From Verrucomicrobiota bacterium (GTDB taxonomy: Bacteria; Verrucomicrobiota; Verrucomicrobiia; Opitutales; UBA2995): a stretch of 15,120 nucleotides of DNA. Shown here one piece after another: positions 1 to 5,604 of the stretch. Under the pieces are notes generated by a model. The model was not told where the DNA came from. It was given only the letters and a program-made list of their open reading frames with translations, and searched no databases. The stretch is from contig JAPUIL010000667.1 of assembly GCA_027297085.1 (NCBI GenBank), positions 1-15,120 on the forward strand. The letters are read 5' to 3'. Position numbers and translations under genes: made by a program. Position 1 is the first letter of the stretch. Each line of letters begins with the position of its first letter.

Positions 1-365
1 AGGTGGAGGATCGAGTCGGATAACCCCTGAACGGCAATGTGAAGCGGGTGCCGGTGCAGGGTGTAGGGATCCAGATCTGAATCCTCATCCTCATTGAAAG
101 ATTCAACGTTCCAATCTCTATCTTCGATGTCTTCGTCGAAATTCAGATCATTCATCGACCAGTCGGAGGCATCCCAGCCCATGATGCGGGCCACTTCGTC
201 AATGCGGTTGGAATGATTGGAAAGTTCGTTGTAGGTGCGGATGAACCTTTGACTTTCGCGGTCTTGTCTTTGGAGGAATAATTCCCAGTCGAATTCGTTC
301 CAGGCAATTTCGCCTTTTTCCTCCCAGTCGCCTTCTGAAAATTGATCGTGATCGAAGTTTTTCAT
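1..365 (-). CDS. Acidic hypothetical protein, 3' end cut by window edge
   Basis: Reading the minus strand from an ATG at 365 gives an open frame of 121 codons with no stop before the left edge, so the C-terminus is missing. The N-terminus begins MKNFDHDQFSEGDWEEKGEI. The visible part is rich in Asp, Glu and Trp, with a mixed helical segment (about residues 30-65) and then a second acidic stretch (about 70-100). There is no signal peptide or membrane segment, so it is probably cytosolic. I do not recognise the family. It is transcribed away from the acylphosphatase operon, and the 165 nt between them should hold both promoters. The frame is judged real because it is long, has no internal stop, has a strongly biased composition, and nothing competes with it on the other strand. 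Confidence 0.7.
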   Translation of the reverse strand, partial: MKNFDHDQFSEGDWEEKGEIAWNEFDWELFLQRQDRESQRFIRTYNELSNHSNRIDEVARIMGWDASDWSMNDLNFDEDIEDRDWNVESFNEDEDSDLDPYTLHRHPLHIAVQGLSDSILH

Positions 366-412
366 ATGTTTAGCCAGCGGCCAACAAATGCAGGTGATAT
401 ACCAACGACCCT

Positions 413-425
413 TCGTAAATTACGA
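413..425. promoter_or_regulatory. 13-nt near-perfect palindrome in divergent intergenic region
   Basis: TCGTAAATTACGA has two perfect 6-nt arms around a single central A. It lies between two divergent genes, 48 nt upstream of the left gene's start and about 105 nt before the acylphosphatase ATG. An operator for a dimeric regulator would look like this. A chance AT-rich palindrome is also possible, and no second copy was noticed in the window. Confidence 0.25.
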
Positions 426-530
426 TAGGTGGCAAGTTTAAATTGAATATCAAGTCCGTTATTGAAACTGAGTATAAGATGTCTTAGTGAACAATGGTTT
501 TCTAACCCTTTGATCTTAAATCAACTAACC

Positions 531-809
531 ATGGGAGATCCGGTATTTCATCTTAAAGTTTTTTTTGAAGGACACGTTCAAGGTGTGGGATTCCGTTTTA
601 CAACCTTCCAATTGGCGAAAGGTTATGAAGTAACCGGCTACGTAAAAAATCTGAACGATGGCCGGGTACAGCTTGAGCTAGAAGGAGATAGAGATGAATG
701 TGTTGGCTTTAACAAGGCGCTGAACGAGGAAATGGCCGGGTTTATTCGGGATAAGACCCAGGTAAAAGACACACGGCAACCTGAGTTTAAGGATTTCACA
801 ATACGCTAG
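531..809 (+). CDS. acyP: Acylphosphatase
   Basis: A 92-aa protein of normal length for acylphosphatases, small cytosolic enzymes that hydrolyse acyl-phosphates such as carbamoyl phosphate and 1,3-bisphosphoglycerate. The family signature is clear: GHVQGVGFR at residues 14-22 with the phosphate-binding Arg22, then GYVKNLNDGRV at 36-46 with the catalytic Asn40. The ATG at 531 is chosen because it places the first beta strand (FHLKVFFEG) directly at the N-terminus, as in the family. The frame is open further upstream, but only to a TTG and without family-like sequence. There is no Shine-Dalgarno sequence. It is the first gene of a five-gene plus-strand operon; the next start is 8 nt after its stop. 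The link to the downstream ABC module is positional only. Confidence 0.93.
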   Translation: MGDPVFHLKVFFEGHVQGVGFRFTTFQLAKGYEVTGYVKNLNDGRVQLELEGDRDECVGFNKALNEEMAGFIRDKTQVKDTRQPEFKDFTIR

Positions 810-817
810 TCACCGGG

Positions 818-1555
818 ATGGAACCGGCGATTCGCATTGAAGGACTGAGTAAGGATTTTTCCGATGGTTGGGGCAGAAAGGGCCACATGGCTTTAGAGGC
901 ACTATCGCTGGATATCTCAAAGGGCGAGTTGGTTGGAGTTTTTGGTGGAAATGGATCTGGCAAAAGCACGCTTTTGAAATTGCTTTGCGGTTTATTGCAA
1001 CCGACTCGAGGAAGCCTGGAAATCGCAGGAAATAGTCCAGCGAAATCGATTAGAGAAGACCTGATTGGATATCTGCCAGAACGCCCCGGATTTCCCACTT
1101 ATCAGAGTCCCAGGAAGCTGCTGACGCTCTTTGCAAAGTTAAGCGGTCTGTCCGGCTCGATCCTGGACGATCGGGTGAATGCTTGCCTGAATCGATGCCG
1201 GTTGGAAAGCCAGGCCGATGTACCAGTAGTAAAGTTGTCCAAGGGCGGGATTCAGCGCTTGGCGATGGCCCAGGCTCTCATTCACGACCCACAAGTCTTA
1301 TTGTTGGATGAACCCATGGATGGTTTGGATCCACTCGCACTGGAAGGGGTAGAAAAACTCGTTCAGGACCTCAGAGACGAAGGGAAAACGGTGCTCATTT
1401 CATCTCATTTAGTGAGGGGTATGGAAACACTGTGCGACCGGGTGCTGATTCTACATAATGGACGTTCCATCTTTTTCGGTCCTCCTGACTTTGAGGAGGG
1501 TATGGAGAGTTGGATATTGAAACGCTTGCGAGATGAGGAAGCGGTCCATGGCTAA
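818..1555 (+). CDS. ABC-2 type transporter ATP-binding protein
   Basis: A 245-aa single nucleotide-binding domain. Visible motifs are Walker A GGNGSGKST (43-51), a GYLPERPG segment at the Q-loop position (84-91), a variant signature LSKGGIQRL (140-148), Walker B LLLDEPMDGLD (161-171) and the H-loop His in SSH (197). The GYLPE form of the Q-loop is typical of ATPases that pair with ABC-2 permeases of the NosF/CcmA-like group. The next gene encodes such a permease and overlaps this one by 8 nt, so the two surely form a complex at the inner membrane. The substrate cannot be read from the sequence; exporters and membrane-protein assembly factors both belong to this group. The start follows the acylphosphatase stop by 8 nt. 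Confidence 0.93.
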   Translation: MEPAIRIEGLSKDFSDGWGRKGHMALEALSLDISKGELVGVFGGNGSGKSTLLKLLCGLLQPTRGSLEIAGNSPAKSIREDLIGYLPERPGFPTYQSPRKLLTLFAKLSGLSGSILDDRVNACLNRCRLESQADVPVVKLSKGGIQRLAMAQALIHDPQVLLLDEPMDGLDPLALEGVEKLVQDLRDEGKTVLISSHLVRGMETLCDRVLILHNGRSIFFGPPDFEEGMESWILKRLRDEEAVHG

Positions 1556-2363
1556 ACGTTTACGGTGTATGGGCCTTCTTGCCAGAGAAACCATCCGGGA
1601 AGTGTTAATCCACAACCGTTGGTTTCACGTGTGTGTCTGGGGCCTCCTGATCTTCGTCCTGGCTGGACGGTTTCTTACCGATTTGCCACTGGGGTCTTCG
1701 GCGCCGAAATTACTCTACGATTTGGGGCAGGGGACCATTATGAGTGTCTCTGGCACTGTGTTGATCATCCTGTTATCCTATCATTTGTTAAACGAACTTG
1801 ATACAGGGGCAGCACAGACCTATCTGGTTCGCCGGGTTTCGCGAGGAGACTACCTGGTTGGTAAACTGCTGGGGTGCTGGTTGGCTGTGGTGTTGCTTGT
1901 TTTTCTCGCGGATGGGTTGCTGGCAGTTTTAGTGGCAGGGGAAATGTCTGAGCTAATCGAATCGGGTGATCTGATTTCGGCACTCGGAATTACCGGTTGG
2001 CTGCAGCTCTTTCTTTTCCAGCTATTACACCTGCTCATTTTAGCCAGTTTGACTGTTTTGTTGGTGAGCATTTCGACTTCTTTTCTTTTTGCCGCGCTCT
2101 CGTCGTTGCTACTTTGGTCGGCGGGTCTGCTTATGGGAGCTGCAACCGACCTGTCTGGTTCTTTGGAAGGGCTGGGAGGATTCTTTATACAGGCAGCTCG
2201 TTTTATAATCCCGCGCTTCGAGGTTTGGGATGTTTCAAATAGTATTTGGTATGCGGGCACTTTACCGGTGTCCGAGGTTTTGAGAACTGGGGTGTTCGGG
2301 TTGTTGTATGGCAGTTTTTTGATTCTGTTAGCTATTGTTTGTTTTAACCGTCGAGATTTGTGA
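1548..2363 (+). CDS. ABC-2 type transporter permease
   Basis: A 271-aa hydrophobic protein with about six membrane segments (roughly residues 27-45, 65-83, 108-133, 155-185, 186-206 and 245-267). The basic segment LVRRVSRGDYLVGKLLG between membrane segments 2 and 3 and the C-terminal ending FNRRDL are typical of ABC-2 permeases in the NosY-like group. The ATG at 1548 is preferred over one at 1533 because a GAGGA sequence sits about 8 nt before it, inside the end of the ATPase gene. This 8-nt overlap implies translational coupling. It forms the membrane channel driven by the upstream ATPase; the substrate is unknown. Its stop overlaps the GTG start of the next gene by 4 nt (GTGA), so the third gene is likely part of the same module. 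Confidence 0.9.
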   Translation: MAKRLRCMGLLARETIREVLIHNRWFHVCVWGLLIFVLAGRFLTDLPLGSSAPKLLYDLGQGTIMSVSGTVLIILLSYHLLNELDTGAAQTYLVRRVSRGDYLVGKLLGCWLAVVLLVFLADGLLAVLVAGEMSELIESGDLISALGITGWLQLFLFQLLHLLILASLTVLLVSISTSFLFAALSSLLLWSAGLLMGAATDLSGSLEGLGGFFIQAARFIIPRFEVWDVSNSIWYAGTLPVSEVLRTGVFGLLYGSFLILLAIVCFNRRDL

Positions 2364-3022
2364 GGAGCAAAGTTTTCATAGGTTTGCTCTTAGCCGCTTT
2401 GATTCTGCTGAATCTGAGTGTGGACCGATGGGTACCAAATCGAGAGAAAACAGTGCAGTGGCAGCAGGCTCTGAGCGATTGGTATTGGATACAAGGGTAC
2501 GAAGCTTGGATTAAAAAAGATAAGCAACGACTACTGGACGATTACAGCATTGCGACCGCTTTATACCCGAGCAATTTGACCTATTGGAGGTTAGCTGCGC
2601 AAACGATTGCTTTCGATTTACCAACCTGGGAGCGAACTGAGGAAAGTGAGCAGGGAGCAAAAATTCGAGAACGATATGCGAATGAAGCGCTTTCGTTTTT
2701 CGAACGGTCGAGGCCGTACTTTACCGAAGATCCTGACTGGTTTCTAACCGGTGGTTTTTTGGCTGAGACTGCAGCTGGAGACCGGTCGCTTGCGATTGAC
2801 TATTTGGCGGGAGCAGCTGCTCAACCGGAGTTTTCCTATCAAGTGGGTCGCAGGTATACGCGTTTGCTGGTGGAGAATGGTGACCTTAAAGATGCCCATG
2901 CTTTTCTGGTGTCCTGGTTGGCTGATCTGAACCAGAGTGCATCCGAGGCTCACCAATCTGAAATTCAGGCCTGGATACTTTCGTTGGAAAATCAATTGAA
3001 TTTGTTAACACCAACAAACTGA
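2360..3022 (+). CDS. Membrane-anchored helical (TPR-like) protein linked to the ABC-2 module
   Basis: A 220-aa protein starting at a GTG that overlaps the permease stop (GTGA). An N-terminal hydrophobic segment (about residues 5-20) without a clear cleavage site suggests a signal anchor, with the rest in the periplasm. The remainder is helical, with paired-helix units such as YWIQGYEAWIKKDKQRLLDD and ALSFFERSRPYF followed by DWFLTGGFLAETAAGDRSLA, resembling degenerate TPR repeats. Residues 180-215 may be another helical pair. No catalytic motif is seen. I do not recognise a named family. Translational coupling to the permease suggests an accessory or partner-binding subunit of the transporter, which is an inference from gene order. 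Confidence 0.85.
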   Translation: MRSKVFIGLLLAALILLNLSVDRWVPNREKTVQWQQALSDWYWIQGYEAWIKKDKQRLLDDYSIATALYPSNLTYWRLAAQTIAFDLPTWERTEESEQGAKIRERYANEALSFFERSRPYFTEDPDWFLTGGFLAETAAGDRSLAIDYLAGAAAQPEFSYQVGRRYTRLLVENGDLKDAHAFLVSWLADLNQSASEAHQSEIQAWILSLENQLNLLTPTN

Positions 3023-3023
3023 C

Positions 3024-3896
3024 ATGCCCCTCCAACCCTGGCTTCTTGCTTCCCGCCCCAAGACTTTACCGGCCGCGGTTGCGCCAGTACTGGTTGGAAC
3101 TGCTCTGGCATATCATGCCGGGACTTTTTATGCAGTACCTGCAGCTGTCTGTCTGGTATTTGCACTGTTGATCCAAGTGGCTACCAACTTCGCCAACGAC
3201 TATTACGATTTTAAGAAAGGCGCAGATACCTCTGAGCGAGTAGGTCCCACTCGCGTGGTGGCCGCGGGTTTAATCCAACCAGCTTCGATGAAACGCGTAA
3301 CCGGGCTGACCTTTGCAGTCGCCTTTTGTGTGGGTTTGGGACTCATTCCCTTTGGTGGGTGGTGGCTTCTAGCGGTTGGCATAGCGAGTATCTTTTGCGG
3401 ATATGCTTACACCGCGGGTCCGATGCCACTAGCCTATGTGGGATTGGGCGACGTGTTTGTGATGGCGTTTTTTGGTGTCGTTGCAGTTTGTTGCACCTTC
3501 TTTGTTCAAGCAGGTTATTTTACATGGGAAGTATTTATGGCATCCACGGCAGTTGGAGGCTTGAGCACCAGTCTTCTAGTCGTAAACAACTTGCGCGATG
3601 TGGATACTGATCGTTTAGCAAACAAACGAACACTAGCGGTGCGTCTGGGCCGATCGTTCAGTTTGTGGGAGTATCGAATTTTTGTGTTATGGTCTTTGGT
3701 GGCGGTTGTGTGGATGGCATTTCGACTACAAGACTCATGGGTGCAGTTACCCCTACTGACATTGCCTTTAGTGGTTTCGCTCTGGCTGGGTTTGGGTAAG
3801 GCGAATTCGGGAGATGACTTCAATAAACTATTAGCAAAAACAGCGCTTCTGTTGGTCGTCTATTCCCTCACCCTCAGCATTGGATTGATGTTATAA
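3024..3896 (+). CDS. menA: 1,4-dihydroxy-2-naphthoate polyprenyltransferase (MenA), UbiA family
   Basis: A 290-aa inner-membrane prenyltransferase that attaches the polyprenyl tail to 1,4-dihydroxy-2-naphthoate in menaquinone synthesis. The N-terminal RPKTLPAAVAPVLVG is characteristic of MenA. The first Asp-rich prenyl-diphosphate/Mg2+ site is NDYYDFKKGAD (58-68), followed by GPTRVVAAG. The second is NNLRDVDTDRLANKRTLAVR (188-207). About eight membrane segments are visible, as in UbiA proteins, and the length is normal. The start lies 1 nt after the upstream stop, so it is the last gene of the operon and is followed directly by a hairpin terminator. Other menaquinone genes are not in the window. 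MenA is a better fit than UbiA because of the NDYYDFKKG form of motif 1. Confidence 0.93.
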   Translation: MPLQPWLLASRPKTLPAAVAPVLVGTALAYHAGTFYAVPAAVCLVFALLIQVATNFANDYYDFKKGADTSERVGPTRVVAAGLIQPASMKRVTGLTFAVAFCVGLGLIPFGGWWLLAVGIASIFCGYAYTAGPMPLAYVGLGDVFVMAFFGVVAVCCTFFVQAGYFTWEVFMASTAVGGLSTSLLVVNNLRDVDTDRLANKRTLAVRLGRSFSLWEYRIFVLWSLVAVVWMAFRLQDSWVQLPLLTLPLVVSLWLGLGKANSGDDFNKLLAKTALLLVVYSLTLSIGLML

Positions 3897-3924
3897 AAAA
3901 ACGACTCCCATAAGAGTCGCTTTT
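3897..3924. terminator. Bidirectional intrinsic terminator between menA and trxA
   Basis: The stem is CGACTC (3902-3907) with GAGTCG (3914-3919) and the loop CCATAA. TTTT follows on the plus side and an A-run (3895-3901) precedes it, which becomes a U-run in minus-strand transcripts. It sits right after the menA stop and about 25 nt past the trxA stop, so one hairpin can end both convergent operons. A second A-run at about 3931-3939 gives trxA transcripts a further U-tract. Confidence 0.8.
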
Positions 3925-3944
3925 CGCAAATAAAAAAAATCGGC

Positions 3945-4259
3945 TTAGGCCAGTTTGCCTTTCAGCTCATTCTTCTGAGTAATTCCAACCATTGTTTCGG
4001 CCAGAGATCCATTCTTGAAAATCAGTAGGGTTGGAATGGAGCGCACGCCAAACTGGCCAGCCAACGGCCCATTCTCATCAACGTCTACTTTAAAGAACTT
4101 GGTTGAGTCATCCACTTCATCAGCCAGCTCCTCCAGGATGGCTCCCATGGTACGGCAGGGACCACACCAAGGGGCCCAAAAATCGACCAGCACAGTGGGC
4201 GTAGCGGCGATCGCATCGTTAAAGGAATCGGTAGATAATGCAGTTATTTTATCGGACAT
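3945..4259 (-). CDS. trxA: Thioredoxin
   Basis: A 104-aa thioredoxin of standard length, a cytosolic disulfide reductase normally recharged by thioredoxin reductase. The active site is WAPWCGPC (28-35) with Cys32 and Cys35. The buried Asp26 of VDFW and the cis-Pro76 of SIPTL are present, as is the family-typical order of strands and helices. The start at 4259 (MSDKITALS) is chosen because it gives the canonical N-terminus and lies only 2 nt after the stop of the upstream small gene; a start further upstream would overlap that gene. It is the last gene of the lptD-scpA cassette and ends before a shared terminator. Confidence 0.95.
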   Translation of the reverse strand: MSDKITALSTDSFNDAIAATPTVLVDFWAPWCGPCRTMGAILEELADEVDDSTKFFKVDVDENGPLAGQFGVRSIPTLLIFKNGSLAETMVGITQKNELKGKLA

Positions 4260-4261
4260 GA

Positions 4262-4537
4262 TTACAACTCTGAAAAAAATAGTAAACAAAAGGCAATCGA
4301 AACCAGTGCGGTAATGGCATCAAAAGTCAGACCTAAGGGAGAGACCCCGGAAGTTTGTCGAGTTGAGCGGGCAACGGATTGGTTCGGCAGTTTCGGATAA
4401 ACGGGCACGGAAACCCCACTTCGGCTTTGCGGTTTAGCAGGAATGGCTGCTTTCCCGGTAGAAGGTGGTGGAATCCGGTGTTGTACATGGGGGCCTGGAA
4501 CACGCGGTTCGCTAAATGAAGAAGACGGTTTTTCCAT
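4262..4537 (-). CDS. Small Pro/Ser-rich tail-anchored membrane protein, unknown function
   Basis: A 91-aa protein. Residues 1-68 are rich in Pro, Ser and basic residues and look disordered. Residues about 69-89 form one hydrophobic segment (LTFDAITALVSIAFCLLFFS), leaving almost nothing after it, so it should be a C-terminally anchored inner-membrane protein with its disordered part in the cytosol. I do not recognise a family. Support for it being real: its start is 12 nt after the preceding stop, its own stop is 2 nt before the trxA start, and the gap it fills would otherwise be 290 nt inside a tightly packed operon. It has no Shine-Dalgarno sequence. A chance frame cannot be excluded without homologues. 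Confidence 0.65.
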   Translation of the reverse strand: MEKPSSSFSEPRVPGPHVQHRIPPPSTGKAAIPAKPQSRSGVSVPVYPKLPNQSVARSTRQTSGVSPLGLTFDAITALVSIAFCLLFFSEL

Positions 4538-4549
4538 GCCGGGTGATGG

Positions 4550-4795
4550 TTATTTTGGTGTATTTTTGTCGATCAGGTCCTTGAGCTCACTCGGTTCGAT
4601 TGACTCTAGAGCCTTACCCTTACGATCCATTTCTTCGAAGGTTTTAAGCACAGTTTCCGTCATCTTGTCATGAGTTTCCTGAGATCCACCCATGATTGCA
4701 AACTTTTCGGCGGTGGTGAGGCGTTTGTGTCCATCCTCATTATCCAGGCCAACGCCGAGCAGAATTGCATCTTTTGGTTTTCTTTTACCGCCCAT
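4550..4795 (-). CDS. Conserved-looking small charged protein, unknown function
   Basis: An 81-aa soluble protein, highly charged and mostly helical after residue 25. The N-terminus MGGKRKPKDAILLGVGLDNE carries a basic patch and a glycine-containing hydrophobic strand. It is followed by HKRLTTAEKFAIMGGSQETH and a long amphipathic helix (about 45-75). The ATG overlaps the scpA stop by 11 nt, implying translational coupling. The next small gene starts 12 nt after its stop. No catalytic motif, signal or membrane segment is visible. I do not recognise a named family. Coupling to scpA hints at a chromosome- or growth-related role, but this rests only on position. Confidence 0.8.
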   Translation of the reverse strand: MGGKRKPKDAILLGVGLDNEDGHKRLTTAEKFAIMGGSQETHDKMTETVLKTFEEMDRKGKALESIEPSELKDLIDKNTPK

Positions 4796-5588
4796 CAGTT
4801 TCTGATACGAATAGGTTGTTCACATTGGATTCAAGCTCATTTTCCAGGACCCCTTCAAAATAAATCTCCGAAAAAGTCTCATCTTGCCAGATTCTGACGC
4901 GGTTTATGCGAGAGAGTTCCAAGCAGGCCAGAAAAGTATAAATGACGAGAGTCAGTGTGGTTTTCCCTTTAAATAAGGCGGTCAATCCGTGAGGTCCGGG
5001 CTTGGAAGAGTATTCTATGATAAATTCCATTCGATCGGCTATGGTGATATTCTCACCTTCGATCTCTCCAATTACCAAACGATCCGAGAGGCGGCGCAAC
5101 ACCTGGTTTAGTGTGCCCCAAAGTTCCATCTTATCGGCCTTTTTAAGCGGGCGAGGGCCCAGATCGCCCTGACGGCCTGAAACGTCGCGAGGAACCAGGT
5201 TCTGCTGGTTGGTTATAAGGAATTCGAGATCACTAGCCGCTTCTTTGAACTTTTTATATTCGAGGAGCTGATGCACCAATTCCCATCGTGGATCGAGTTC
5301 TTCCTCTTCTTCATCAGATGGAGCGATCTGTTCGCTTTTGGGAAGCAGCATGCGGCTCTTAATCTCCATAAGAGTGGCAGCCATGACAAAGAACTCTCCG
5401 GCAAGCTCGAGGTTGAGTTTCTCCATTTCATAAATGACAGCCAGGTATTGCTGGGTCACTTGTTCGACTGGAATATCGTAGATATCGATCTCGTGCTTCC
5501 TAATGAGGAAGAGCAGCAAATCGAGGGGACCTTCGAAGACCTGTAGTTTAATGGGGTGGTCTAGACCTGTTAACAGAGAGTCATCCAT
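4785..5588 (-). CDS. scpA: Segregation and condensation protein A (ScpA)
   Basis: A 267-aa kleisin, the subunit that bridges the SMC heads together with ScpB in the bacterial condensin. The family signature FEGPLDLLLFLIRKHEIDIY is at residues 18-37, followed by helices that bind the SMC neck (PVEQVTQQYLAVIYEMEKLN) and FFVMAATLMEIKSRMLLP. A central acidic stretch (about 90-98) leads to the ScpB-binding region. The C-terminal part (about 205-255) has the winged-helix sequence that binds the SMC cap. The start at 5588 (MDDSLLTGLDHPIKL) is chosen because it precedes the signature by the usual distance and lies 16 nt after the lptD stop, with GGAA 5 nt upstream; an upstream extension would overlap lptD. 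No scpB or smc gene lies in the window. Confidence 0.93.
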   Translation of the reverse strand: MDDSLLTGLDHPIKLQVFEGPLDLLLFLIRKHEIDIYDIPVEQVTQQYLAVIYEMEKLNLELAGEFFVMAATLMEIKSRMLLPKSEQIAPSDEEEEELDPRWELVHQLLEYKKFKEAASDLEFLITNQQNLVPRDVSGRQGDLGPRPLKKADKMELWGTLNQVLRRLSDRLVIGEIEGENITIADRMEFIIEYSSKPGPHGLTALFKGKTTLTLVIYTFLACLELSRINRVRIWQDETFSEIYFEGVLENELESNVNNLFVSETDGR

Positions 5589-5604
5589 GTGTTTCCAAAA
5601 TTTC

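Noticed and set aside
462..530. N-terminal extension of acylphosphatase from a TTG at 462
   Set aside because: The extra 23 residues are not part of the acylphosphatase fold, and the ATG at 531 gives the standard length.
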